This document shows, piece by piece, positions 34,301 to 46,500 of a DNA stretch of 63,101 bases. The stretch's first letter is position 1, and every line of letters begins with the position of its first letter. The DNA is taken from assembly GCA_029339195.1 (NCBI GenBank), contig JAPTJF010000328.1, positions 1-63,101 on the forward strand, in the 5' to 3' direction. This DNA comes from Micractinium sp. NFX-FRZ (lineage: Eukaryota > Chlorophyta > Trebouxiophyceae > Chlorellales > Chlorellaceae). A model generated the notes under the pieces. The model was given only the letters and a program-made list of their open reading frames with translations, had not been told where the DNA came from and ran no database searches. Position numbers and translations under genes: made by a program.

Positions 34301-37300
34301 ACAAAGTGGCGCAGCGTGGACATGCGCGCCTCATAGCTCATGCACAGCAGCGTGAACTGCAGCGGGGCACGAGAGGAACAAAGGATGATTACGTCAGGAA
34401 GGGAAGGGAAGCGAAGTTTGGGGGGTGGGTGACGACATGCCCACCGCACAGCACATGCACAGCAGCAGCAAGTGTTGGGTGAGGTGGGCGGGTGAAGGGC
34501 AGAGAAGGCTACACCTCCGTGGCGGCGGCCACGGAGGCGGGTTGAGCAAGGTCTGATTGTATGAACATCTGTTGTCTCTAAGCAGTAGCGAAGTGACATT
34601 GGCGCGGCTGCGTTCACGCAGCTGCAACGCTCAGCCGGCAGCAAGGGCGGGGTGCATGCCACGATGCCACGTGCCTGGCTGTACTGCCCATCCACGGTGA
34701 AGGGCTTGGACACCTCTCGGAAGGGGGCAATGTAGAGGTAGCCGCCGACTGCAGGCGGGGAAGGAAAAGGGTGGTGGGCAGAAGGGCAAGATGGCAGGAG
34801 GGTAGAGCAGGGTTCTGGGCACTGCCAAGACACGGAGGACAGGCATGATGAGATCAGGGGTATGGAGTGAAAGGCCAAGGTACGTGTGGCCGCATGCAGT
34901 GTGCACACGCTGTGCCAGCGCCAGCAGGCAGCGCGCTACAATCAAGCAGCCTTTTGTTGATACCTCTGCCCACGACCCTAGCTAGGGACACCATCCCATC
35001 CCGTCCTGCCCCGCTTGCCTGCCCCGAGTAGCGCCGCCATCGCCAGGTGCGCCGCCACAACGGTGCACAGGTGCATGCGCAGCGGCAGGCAGCGCCGCCG
35101 CTGCCCCGCGCGCACACGGCTGCTGCTGGTCCGCGACACAATCAGCGGCAGGTGAGGGGCCGTCGGAGAGGTGACCCCACCGCTGCGGGCTGCCATGCTG
35201 CGAGTGGTGATTCGGTACTGCAGCGAGGTGCCCGGCGGCGACTTTAGCCCCGCTGGCATGCTACCCTCGCCCGCCGCGTGCTGCTGCGCTGCTGCGCCTG
35301 ACTGCTGCTTCTCACCGCCCGCCGCCTTGTCCGCTGCTGACGCCCCGGCTGCTGCCTGCTTGCCGGAGGCGCTGCAGGGCGTCCCCTCTGGCAGCGCGCT
35401 CATGTCGCTGACGGCATCAGGGGACATGGGGGTGGAGGCCTCCAAGTCGTAGTCGGCATGGAAGTCTGCCATGCTGCGCACTTTCTTCTTGCTCAGCTGC
35501 AGGCCAGGGGAGGGGGAGGACAGCGTGTTAGTACCCTTATGATGCCCTGCTGCCGCACCCTGGCTCCCACTGGGCCAGGATCCCGCGCGCAGCATTTCAC
35601 CCCCCCTGGCCTCAGGCGCATGCCCGCCCTACCCCAACCCTTGCCAAGGTGCGCGGTCAGTGACACCCTCGCCGCCGCACTCCTGCCCAGCCCCACCACA
35701 GCTCGCCCTCCCGCCCACCTGCCCCAGCTGCATGCGCCTCAACACTGCGCTGTTGAGCAGCACGCCGCGGATGCTGCCGCTGCCGGGGCGCGAGTCCCGG
35801 CCAGCCAGCGGGGACGACACGATGCCGCTGGCAATGGCCCACCGCCGGAACGCTGTGCTGTGGGTCATACTGCAAGAGGGTACCAGTGCAAGCAGGCATC
35901 CAGGCTTAGCCTGGGGACACAGCACTCAACACGGGAGGCGCCCCAGTGTGCGGGCGGGGTGCAGGTTGAAGGGTTGGGGATCACAGGCATGCCAGCACGG
36001 GGCAAGGGACGGGTGGCTGCTCCACCTGGCCGACGCAAAGCCTGCAGGGCAGCAAGTTTGCCAGCAGCACAGCATGCAGTCCCACGAGCACAGCAGGCGC
36101 CCCGGCCTGCCCACCTGACACTGGCAGCCATCCACAGGCCGGCCACCAGCACCCAAGGGACCACAACGCGAGCCATGGAGCGCAGCAGGCGTCGCGAGAT
36201 CTGGCCTGCAGGGGGGATGAGTGGGAGGATGGGGCGGCGTGAGGATGCGCCAGCTGCAGCTACAACACAAGCAGCGGCTGCACAACCAGGGGAGAGCGCG
36301 GCCCAGGTGCAAGAGAGGGCGGCGCCATCCACCCAGGCATGCGCAGCCGCGTCCCACCTGAGGGCACGCGGTCCCCATCAATAGCTGCAATCCACTCGCC
36401 GCTGGGGAGCTGCTGCACGTCCATGTGGTGGTGCCGCTCACTGCACAGCAAATCGCAGCATTGCTTGAGCAGGCACGGCAAGTTCCGGCAAGGTAGAGCA
36501 GGTGGCCTTGAGGCCAGGCGGTGGAACCCAGCTAGGGTGCCAGGCAGTTGGCCCCTTGACCGTGCCACAAGTTGGGGCCCCAACTCACTACGAACACGTC
36601 ATGCAGGGCGCAGACCGCTCTCAAAGCCCCTCGGGCCCCATCTCACCCCCAGCCCCACCTGTTCCACGAGGGCTTGAGGTGCCCCGCCAGCCCGCTGATG
36701 TTGTGGGCTATGGGATGCTGCTCAAACTCGGTGGGGGAGAGCTTCGTGACCTCATACACCGCCAGCTGCAGGGCAACAGGAAAGCAGCGGCACGAGAAAG
36801 GTGGTGGAGCAAGGGGGCTGCGGGGGCCAGCAGGAAAAGTGGGAGAAACAGCGGGTGGGCGTGGCACAGCACAGGGAGCGGGTGATGAGAGCTGCGTGAG
36901 CGCCGCCCCAGCCCCCAGCCATAAGCCCTGGTGCACAGCGCCAGCCCTCTTTCGCCAAGCCCTCAGCCCCGCACCTTCTTGCCATGTGTGCTGCTGCAGT
37001 CCTGCCCAGACATGACCACCAACCCTTACCCCCCCACCGCCCACCACCCGGCACGATGCTGCCCCCCAGCCCCCCTCCCCACCTTCTTGCCGTACGTCTC
37101 CCCGCAGTCCTGCCCAAAGCGCAGCAGCCGGCCGTCGTGCACCACCAGGCGTCCGGCGTTGCGGAAGCCGCGCGCGCGGTCGCCGTTGGCCACCGGGTTC
37201 AGCGGGTGCGGCTCCCAGGGCCCCAGGGGCGAGGCTGCATGCCACACCTCCAGGTGGCCTGCAGCGTGGGAAGGAGGGAGGAAGGAGGCAGGGGCATGGG

Positions 37301-39088
37301 GATGCTGATGGCCGGTTGGGGGCCCCAGCCTGACGGGACGTGACAGCCATCCAGGTGCTGGTGCAGCACCAAGGGGTAAGGGGTTGGAGGGAGTGAAGAG
37401 GCAGGGAACGATGTGGTCCCAAGGGCAGGCGGACGGAAGGACAGCGCTCTAAGGCGTGGCGCAGCTGACGTGCACGTGCAGCAGCACAGCAGCAGGTACG
37501 CCCAGGCGGCCAGCGGGCTGCACAGCAGCAGGCAAATTAGGCATCCACGAGCAATACAACAGCAGGCCAGCCAGGCCGCCAGCAGCAATGCAACAGCAGC
37601 CAAGCTAACCGTTCAGGCAGCAGCAGCTGCAGAGCAAGCCAGGCCAACCTCCCACCCTCCCACCCCACTCACCGTTCTTCACGGCCCCCTGCCGTGTGTG
37701 GTCGCTGCCCAGCAGGTACCACCGCCCCTGCCACTCCACTATGCTGGCATCGATCAGGGGGCGGGGCAGCACCAGGCGGTCCTCCTGCCAGGCCAGTGGG
37801 AAGTCGGTGGCCCGGTACAGCGTCAGCCGCCCGGACTGGCTTGCCTCGGGCAGCATGTAGATCTGCGGAACGGTGATGGATAGGGGGATGGGGGACAGCG
37901 GATGCAGGTGGGCGGAGGAGAGGAGGGGCAGGCATGGGGAAGGTGTTCAAAAGCGCAGGCGGAACTTGGCAGGCCTGACCAACGTGCACCGGGCATCTGT
38001 GGGTGGCCGCACAAGCTGCCTCCTGCTGCTGCGCCCTGCCGCCACTTCCTGCCTGCCTGGGCGAAGGTACCTGCCTGCCTGCCTGCGCGTCCACTGTGCC
38101 GCTGTTGCCTGCCAATCCTTTCTGTCACTGCTGCCTGCTTCCTTCTGCCTCCCTCCCCCGCCCCTGCGCACCTGGCCGCCATACTCAAAGACGAATGGGT
38201 AGGAGAGGTGCCAGGGCAGGTCGAGCACCACAGCCTGGTGCTGGAAAGACATGCCTCCGTCCGCCGAAACCGCCACCCCAATCTGCCCCTTCTGCTGCTC
38301 CGTCGACTTGGTCTCGTAAAACATCCACACCTTGCCGCTGCGCTGCAGCAGGAACGGGTCCGCCACTGCAGCAGAGGACGGGCGGGACGTGGGATGAGAG
38401 CGAGGGCGGGGCACGGCAGGCCCGCTTGCGCTGCAGTGGAGGCGACGCAGTGGAGCAGCAGCGTGCCTGCACCCCGCACGTCAGCCCCCTACACACAGGT
38501 ACATCTGCCACAGGTGCTCACAGCCCAGACCGCCAGCACCCAACAGCCCTTGCCATGGCAGCAGCACGGCTGCACAGGTGGCGTCAGCACCCACCAAAGT
38601 TGGAGGGTGAGTCCCCTACAGAGGAGCATGTGAGCACTGGGTTGGCCACGGGCCAGGCCACACGCGTGTCCTGCCGCGGCTCGTGCCGCTCAAGTGGCGC
38701 AAGCTCCAGAGGGGAGTGCCCCTTGTAGATGCCGATGGACCAGGAGCCCTGCAACCAGGAAGTGGGGTTGTCAAGGCAGAGCAGGCCTTGAGGCAGTTGA
38801 AAGCATGATGGCGCTTGCAATGTGGGCCGATTGGGCATCCTTGCACGCTGCCCGCCTGTGAAGTCTTCTCACGACGCCCACCTCATTGTCGAGCTGACAG
38901 GGTCCTACGGAGCTCAGCTGCAGGGCCCACCAGATGCCCAGGCTGGCCTCCAGCAGCGTGTAGCACAGCAGGCAGACGAGCGTGGCGGTGATGGTGCGGT
39001 GCAGCTGGCGCCCCGCCGCTGCTGCCGCCGACGGCAGGCTGACCGCCCTCTCCGCTGCGGCCCGCCCGCTGTTGGATCGAGCAGGCAT
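31330..39088 (-). CDS. GINT1-like glycosyltransferase: beta-propeller-like domain plus GT64, second copy (19 exons)
   Basis: Exons in reading order: 39088-38882, 38748-38595, 38365-38172, 37862-37673, 37258-37083, 36765-36659, 36440-36358, 36205-36115, 35869-35719, 35496-35019, 34748-34675, 34356-34245, 33865-33751, 33354-33208, 32919-32805, 32587-32459, 32137-32063, 31744-31668, 31375-31330; 906 aa, all in phase. It has an N-terminal membrane anchor (TATLVCLLCYTLLEASLGIWW). The propeller-like region is close to plant GINT1 (DPFLLQRSGKVWMFYETKS, HLSYPFVFEYGGQIYMLPE, GRLTLYRATDFP, DASIVEWQGRWYLLGSDH, GRLLRFGQDCGETYG). Two further membrane segments follow (MARVVVPWVLVAGLWMAA; CTVVAAHLAMAALLGAVGGY), then GT64 (FTLLCMSYEARMSTLRHFV, VLVWNKG, EAVNSLNNRF, MSLDDDI, GMYNAVLTGAAFIDT, GVGISHNWGG). 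Transfer of a sugar to inositolphosphoceramide in the Golgi is inferred. Two introns start with GC (35018 and 34674). Confidence 0.88.
36968..37125 (-). repeat. Duplicated exon-5 donor block in the second GT64 gene
   Basis: The real exon end (plus strand CACCTTCTTGCCGTACGTCT at about 37080, coding for GQDCGETYGKK) is copied about 106 bp away at about 36974 (CACCTTCTTGCCATGTGTGC...CAGTCCTGCCCA) inside the following intron, donor included. Confidence 0.75.
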
Positions 39089-40387
39089 GCTGCCCAGCGC
39101 TGCAGGCGGGCCGCCGGTGGCCCGTTCTGGAGCTCAGCAGCCTATCGAAGCCCGCGACAGGCGCGTTGAGGGCAGCGCAGCGCCTTCTGCCACTGATCAC
39201 GTCTTCAGCAGGGTGTGCTTGACGCGCTTGCAGAAACAGGGAGCCGAGGGCTGCTTGCCGGTCAGCAGTGCGGCGCCGCGTTTTGAAAAGGCCGCCCCGT
39301 TGGAGAATGCCCGGCAGAAATAAAGCCAATTATAAGGTGCAAGGGAGTGGAAGAACGTTCCCAGGGCTCTGGGACTTGGCGCTGAGATTCAGCAAACGTG
39401 GAGCCCAGAGATCTCAGCGCTGCTGGCACTCCCCGTGCTGCTGTAGAGCACAATCCTGATCTTACCTTGGATGGTCGACGAAGCATGCGGCGGAGGGGCC
39501 ACAGGCGCCTGCAAGCCGCAGGTGCCTACCAACCCAGCGCTGGCACCACCCAGGCACCACCGCCCCGAAGGTAACCTGACCCATGAGTCGACACCCAGCA
39601 AGCATTGCGCTGTCACCCACACCAAGCAGCATGATCAGGATGTTTTCATGCTTGCGCATTTTTGTGCGCATTGAAGCGAGGCGGAGCACACCTCTGCCTT
39701 GCCTGAAAAATGCCCGACCGCCCACTGCGCCCGCCTGCACCGTGAAGATTCCTCCATAACAAGAACCTGCCAGGCGGTCCATCGCAATCCCAGGTACACG
39801 ATGCAGAACCAAAGTCGGATTCATACTCACAATGTAAACTACGGGCAAGGTTTAAACCAGCGGGGTGCTTGTCTGATGAGGACAGCAAATGTGCCTGTTG
39901 GCGTGCGCTGTGCCTGCTCAACGCCTGCCTGCCTGGTCTCTGCAGTTTATGCAGCGAGGACAGCACCGGCTGTGCATGCACGGTCGGGCAGTGAAACTTG
40001 TCGAGTTTCAAAGGAAGTCAACTGCTGCCAGGGATGGACAGCAGTAGCACCCAGGTGGCCGCGAGGGCCTGCCAAGTTGGCAAGGCAACCGACCGGTACC
40101 TGCAACGGGCGGCAAGGCGGTGGTCCAGCAGCACACTGAGAGTCAGCTGTACTCCCGGGGCCAGCAAATTTCGGCACATTCTGACCGTCGACATCCTCGA
40201 GAGGTGTAACGCTCCGTAAGTGGAAGGTGAGGTGCATGAAGGTGTGTCCACCTGCCATCCGCTGCCACTCACCACACGTTTCTTCGCCCATTACATACCG
40301 CGTTCTTGTCAACGACCTTGCATCTCGGCTGCACCCCAAGGAGACGCGCCGCAGCGCTGCCAGCTAACTTGTGACTTTGACCGATCG
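39089..40387. promoter_or_regulatory. Divergent intergenic region, GT64 copy 2 / C2H2 gene
   Basis: 1.3 kb between divergent starts. No recognisable coding exon, RNA or repeat. It must hold the promoters and 5' UTRs of both neighbours. An in-frame ATG at 40220 could extend the right-hand gene. Confidence 0.35.
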
Positions 40388-42563
40388 ATGGAGAACGAGG
40401 CGGCGCAGGCCAGCTGGTGCTGTCCACACCCGGTGAGTGGGCTCCGCCCCCTCGCAACCAGCCGAAGATCTCGGGGGCAGCTGTCCCGAGATAAGCTTGC
40501 CCGCACCGCCGCCGCGCTAAGCTTCCGCTCGTCACCGCTCCCACCGCCGCTCGCCGCTGCCATCCATTCGCAGGGCTGTGGCCGTGCTTATCCAGAGCTG
40601 TGGCGCCTGCGGGCTCACTACCGCCAGACCACCAAGGGCACACCAGGTGACAATAACGAGGCAGCTGATGGCTGCGCCGCGCCGCACCCTGCACCCGCGC
40701 TTCGAGTGCCGGGGCCAACCCCTGCACACACACACCTGGGTGCTACGGCCAACTTGACCCTGCACCCAGCCCACTGTCCTTTCTTCCTGCTCCCTGCAGC
40801 CAACCGAGGTCATGGAGAAGAGCTGCTGGAGTGTCCCCGGTGCACAGAGCCGCTGTCGCTGCTGAAGAACGCGGTAAGTGGGTGCTGGCCCGCGGTGCCA
40901 GCTGCTGCCAGCTGGTGCTGGCCCACCTTGCCAGGATGAGCATGCACCTGCATTGTAGCCAACCTGTGCCTGTCCCGCTGCCTGCTTCACCTGCCCAACC
41001 CTGCAGCGCCACCGTTGCAAGATGGCTCCTGCCCGACTGGCCGCCGCAGCGGCTGCTGCAGCGGGCGGAGCCGCTGGCAGCGGGGCTGACAGCGGCGCGC
41101 TGCGTGCGCGCAAGCGCAAGCGGGTTCGCTGGGTGGGCGCTCACGGCGGCGGCGGCAGCAGCAGCAGCGAGGAGGAGGAGGAGGGAACAATGGTGCTTGA
41201 TGACAGCGAGGAGGAGGAGGAGGTGGAGAGCACGGCACGGCTGGTGGGTGCTGACCCTCTGGCTGCTGTGGCCACGGCAGCGGCAGCGGCATCGATGGGA
41301 GCAGCGGCAGAGGAGGAGGCGGAGGAGGAAGAGGAGCCGCCGCTGAGAGCCGCACCACCGCTGCGCCCGCATGCCACACCACGCGGGGCTGCTGCTGCAG
41401 AGCTACTGGTGCGCATCAGCAGCGGCGGACTGGCGCCCCTGATGAGCCTGACCAGCCCAGCTGTGCATCCAGTAGCTCCCGCCAGCGGGGCAGTGGTGCC
41501 GCCTGCAGAGGCAGCGGCAGCGCTGGCGCCCTCAGGTGCCCCGTCGCTAGCCGGGGTCCCCAGGTGGTGGCAGGTGGCGGTGCAGCCAGCACTGGCGGAT
41601 GCTGGGCAGGACGCAGCCAGCCTGAGGCCGCCGCAGCCCTTCCGCCCGGTGCAGCCCACGCTGCAGGCACCGCTGCTGGTCAAGTCGACAGCAGCCGCAC
41701 CTCTTCCGCTGCCCCCCCGCCTGGCGCCTCCTCGTGAGGCAGCGCTGGCGCCGGCGCGCACACAGCAGCAGCAGCACCATCTCCAGCCGCCCCCTCTGCC
41801 GCTTGCGGTGACAGCCACTCAGCTGCTGGGGCACCTGCTGGAGCTGCTGAAGGTCAGTCGGCATTTGGCTGATCGCCAATCGACGAAAAGCCGCATGCTA
41901 TGCTACTGCACAAACCAATGCTACGTTGTGTGCCGTCCTCCTCACTGCTGCACGTGCCTGCCTGTCTGCCCGCCCGCCCCCCTGCACGTCTGCTCACCCT
42001 CAACAAAACCTGCCCCTCCCTGCGCCTGCTCTCCTTCCCTGCAGAGCGCTGTGAGCGAGGAGGATGCAGAGGAGTTCATTTCCCTGGTGATCCGCCATAC
42101 AGCAGAGCGGCAGCCTGCTGCCACAGCGGCAGCCGCTGCATCGGGCGCTGCTTTGCCGCCATCCACAGCGGCAACGGGGGCTGCAGGCGCCGGCGTTGGT
42201 GGCGTAACCGATGCAGCCCCCACGGGACCTGGCTTCTCAGAGGATGCGCTGCTGTCTGGGCTGGTATCCGAGCTGCGGGTGCGGTGCGGCGCCATTTCCG
42301 CGCTGCTGGCTCAGCAGCGCCACAGGGAGCTGCGAGAGGCTGTGCACAAGGCGCTGTCGGCGTCCCGCCTGGCGGCCGCTGTCTCCCAGCTCTCGGCGCT
42401 GCTGGCGCGCTCCCAGCAGCCGCACCTGGCAGCGCTGGCGGCGTCAGCGGTGAGCTGACCGCTGATTGGTGGGTGTGCCCCCACAACGCCGGCAATTCCG
42501 TGCTGGCCCTTGTGACTCGCCTTCTGCCAGCGCTCGTTCCTTGACAACCTGCCACTGCCATGA
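40388..42563 (+). CDS. C2H2-type zinc-finger protein, function unknown (6 exons)
   Basis: Exons 40388-40432, 40574-40646, 40800-40873, 41007-41852, 42045-42449, 42531-42563; 491 aa. The N-terminus spliced across exons 1-2 gives CCPHPGCGRAYPELWRLRAH, a C2H2-like finger. Exons 3-4 give CPRCTEPLSLLKNARHRCKM, a second Cys/His cluster. Then come a basic RKRKRVRW patch (possible nuclear signal), two acidic runs (SSSSEEEEEGT, DDSEEEEEVES) and a long Ala/Pro-rich part. The C-terminal helical region includes SEEDAEEFISLVIRH and LVSELRVRCGAISALLAQQRHRELREAV. I prefer the last exon at 42531 (ending FLDNLPLP) because GCG/GTGAGC is a strong donor; if unspliced the stop is at 42458. Intron 4 (192 nt) is a multiple of three with no stop. 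Nuclear DNA/RNA binding is inferred. Confidence 0.7.
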
Positions 42564-43530
42564 CCTCCTTGCCTTGACTCAACACACCAACTCCTCACTG
42601 GGGCTGCCTGGCCCGGGGCTGTTACCGGTTATCAGGGGGAAGGACTGGAGAAGAGGGGGCAAAAAAAGAAGGCAGGGGCTGGCCTACAAGAGGCGCAGTT
42701 CCGTAACTTGTGTCCATCACAGGGTGTGGCCGATCAGGGGCACTCCAGGTGTGTGTTCGAGTCATGTGCTGACATGGATGGGAGACGTCCAAAACGGTTC
42801 AGGCAGGCACCACAGGCCAGGCGAAAGGATGGAACATTTTTGTTAAAAGGCACCGCTGTCTGTTAATTAGTTTTTGAACCCGGGAGAAATGACACTAACT
42901 GGGAGGGCTGACGAGTGAAAACGTGCGGTGAAGTGGCTGGCGCGGAAACAGGGTGCAAGGTGGGGGGACATGGCCAACCGTGCATCTGGGCTGATAACAC
43001 CGGCAAGTGGAACTGATAGGAAAGGCGTTTGTGGGCGCATCGCACTTGGTTCACAAGCACATGGGGGGCTGGAAGGCAGGAAGCATTTTGCGGTGCACGC
43101 AAAAAAGTGCGAAAAAATCAGAATGGGGGGCAAAGTTGGACGCCTTGAGCGGCACAGCAGCAGGCAGAATGCGGCCCAAACCTGCCGCGGCGGCACCGCC
43201 CCAGTCCCAATGGGCAAGATAAAAGGAGCAAAGACGTGGTGGGAGTGCAATGCAGGTGTGTGTGCGCGTGTTGGGGCGGGGAACGGGGTGGGGGGTGGGG
43301 TGGGGGGGACGCGCTCCATGGATGCCGGCAGGAGCAGGCCGCCTCGGCAACGGCGGCACCCAAAGAATAAAACGCCTCAACAAGCCGCTGTTTCTGCAGC
43401 GGTACTCGTTGTTGGTAGCACTGCCATCAGTGGCGATCACTGACGTCTCTGCTACTGCCATCGCTTAGCAGTGGACTAGCAGTGTCAACACTCCAGGTAC
43501 GCTTGCATTTGGCGAGCAGTCGCGCCCGCC
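42564..43530. other. Convergent intergenic region
   Basis: About 1 kb between two 3' ends. Contains G-rich runs near 43280-43310 but no recognised gene or repeat. Confidence 0.45.
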
Positions 43531-46500
43531 TCAGTAGCGGTACACCTCTGACACGACGTATGGCTGGACGATTCCGTACTGGGGCACCTTCTGGAACACG
43601 TTCTGCGGGTGGCAATCAGGGCAGGGGACGAAGGGTGGGGTGGGTGGGGTGGGCGGGACGGGCGGCACCTCAGCACGGTTATGGGCCGCCCCTCGCGTCA
43701 CGAGCGGCCCTGACAGGCCGCACACCAGGCAGCAGCAGCAGCAGCGCTGCACCCACACCAACAATGTGGAGCTGTACCGCACTGTGTGCTCTTCCCCTCC
43801 TCAGCCCCGACACCCCCAGCTCATGCCAACGGCACCCGAGGCCACCTTGCTCCAAGCTTTCAGGCTTGCCCGGAGATTAACGGCTTTGGCGTTGGGATGC
43901 ATCCATCGCATGGGACTCACCACATACATGTTATGCACGCGCCAGCGGCCGTAGGCGGGGTACCCCACAATCTTGCCGCCCACACGGCGCGGCTGGCCAA
44001 AGCATGGGTAGCCGATGCGCACTGCGAGGAGGAGGGCGGGGCGGGGCGGGGCAGGGCGGGGCGGGCTTGCTCAGGTGGGTGCCCACACGCTGGGGGACGT
44101 GCTGGAGCGTGCCGGACGTCGGCCAGCAATTTGGCCGGACACAAGAGCCAGGACGCCGCCCGTTGCCCTGCGTCAGTCGACCAGGCATTAGACACAGTGC
44201 CGCCCCTTGCCAGCGAGTGCTGGCCAGCTGCCTGGCTGGCTGCCTGGCTGGCTGCACCGATTCCGCATGCTCCGTTGCATTGGGATGGGCTGGACAGGCT
44301 GCCAAGCAGCACAGAGGGGACGTCCAGCTGGCGCTGCCCGCCCACCTGCCAGGTACCAGGCGTTGCCGCCCACCAGCTGGCGGCAGGCCTTTTGGAACTT
44401 GATGAGGGGGTTGGAGTACAGTCGGTAGTCGTTGCCGCACACGTCATACACCTGCGCAGAGGGGCGGAGGGGTCGGGGGTGGGTGGGGTGTGCTGGTTGA
44501 ATGGGTGGGGTGTGCCTTGAGGAGGGGGGAGGGGAGGCGGCAGCTGGCAGGGGACAGGCAGGACGCTGCATCCCGCCTCGGCCCACAACAGCCCGCTCTC
44601 TGCCGTCTGCTGCTTACAACAGGTGACAACTGCGCGCAGATGCTCACCCACCCCTTTGGCTGCCTGCACTCCCCCCCCTTCCCCCCTGGCCCCCCTTGTC
44701 CTGCCTGCCTGCCTCGCCCACCTTGCACCAGCAAACCGCAGCAAGCCCTCACTTGCCTTGTTGCGTGCAAGGTACTCATCCAACCCCTTTTTGACCATGA
44801 AGATGAGGCGGTAGTCGTTCAGAGGCTGCACACGTGGCGTGCCCACCATGCCGGCGCACCCAAGGTCGCCCTGCAAGCAGGCAGGCAGGCAGGCAGCAAG
44901 CGGTGACCGTCGGTTCGTGAGCGAGCGTGCCACCAGCTACTGGCGTGCCAGCTGGCAGGCGGGCCGGCCGGTGGGCAGGGGATGGGGCGATGAATGCAGG
45001 CAGCCGGCCGTGGGGGGTGCAAGGGGCAGCGCATCCACATGGCAGCGCTGCCCATGCTGCAGCTCCCGCAAGCCCGGCCTGGCCCCATGCTCGCAGAGGG
45101 GAATGCACGACAGGAGTGCCCACCTCATTGGTGCAGGCGGAGCATTTGCTGTCGCTCAGGGTGGAGGCAGTTGAGACGTCCTGCAGGAGGGCAGCAGGGG
45201 CGAGGGTGTGTGAGGGTTGTGTGTGAAGTGTGTGTGAAGTGTGTGGGGTGGGTGGGGTGGGGGGTGGGGGTGAGGGGTGTTCAAGTGGGCCCAGTTGTGC
45301 CGCCTGCCGGGGCAGCGCAGGGGAATGGGGGTGCGGCGGCGCGCGCAGGATGGAGGGCGGCGAGACGATAGCGCAGGGGTGCGTACGACGGGGGGGGGGG
45401 CAGGCCTGCCGGCATCATCGCAGCAGGCGCAGCATGCATCCAGGCAGGCAGGCAGGCCGGTCGGCAGGCTCGCCTCTGGGTCCATGTAAGAGCCATCGGG
45501 CGGAAAGGGCGGCGGCGGTGGGGACGGCGGGGGCCTGCAGCCCAGGCATGGCACAGGGGTGCAGGTGAGCGGTGCTGCACAGAAGCTGGGGGGTTTGTGT
45601 GCGGTGGCCACCAAGCGGCTGCTGGGGCGGGGAGGCCGCGCGGCGGGGTGCATACAGCGGCGCTCTGTGGCTGCTGGCAGCAAGGGGCACCTCCCTCACA
45701 ACGCACGCGCAGCGGGCATGGAAGCACAGCCTCACAGCGCCACAGCCCCTGAGAGGACGGCGCAGACCCAAAGCACGCCCGTGCACCACACCCTCCGAGT
45801 GACGCCCCCCCCCGTAAAGCAGCCGCACAGCACACCCCGGCAGCGCAGCACACACCTGGGGCTCGGTGGCGGGGGAGGGCTGGAGGGCTTCGGCGGGCGG
45901 GGACGGAAGTTGTAGGGTGGGCGAGGGGGCGGGGTGGGAGATGGCGGCGGTGGACTGGGAGAGGGTGGAGGAGCTGGCATCGGGCTGGGGGCGGGCGGCA
46001 GCGGCGGCTGCGGCGGCGGAGGGGACGGGCTGGGGGGCTGCGGCGGCGGAGGGGACGGACTGGGGGGCTGCGGCAGCGGAGGGGACGGGCTGGGAAGCTG
46101 CGGCGGCGAAGGGGATGGGCTGGGGGGCTGCGGCGGTGGAGGGGATGGGCTGGGGGGTTGCGGCGGGCTGGGCGGCTGCGGCGGCGGCGTGGGCGGGCTG
46201 GGTGGTGGCGGTGGCAGAGGGGACGGCGGCGTGGGTGGGAATGTGTAGGCACAGGTGTACAGGCCAGTCGTGCGCTGCTCCCAGCGCACGCTGTTCTGAA
46301 ACGGACGCCAGGGTTCCCAGCGCGCCAGCGTTTGATCCGCAGGCAGGGAGTCGAACAGATTGCACTCGTTCCCGTTGGCACCAGGCTCGCCCGTCTGCAG
46401 CAGCAGCAGGGGCGGGCACACGCAACATGTGAGCACACGTTTGTCCAGCTCTTCAGCGTCTTGCAGGGAGCTGCGCAGGCTGCAGCTTGCTTCCATCCCA

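Noticed and set aside
39646..40011. Small open frames in the 39.1-40.4 kb divergent region
   Set aside because: No domain, no splice partners, composition as in non-coding sequence.
43250..43320. G-rich GTGGGGTGGGGGG tract as a telomere-like or quadruplex element
   Set aside because: Irregular repeat without a telomere unit (TTTAGGG expected); similar G-rich tracts are common in introns here.
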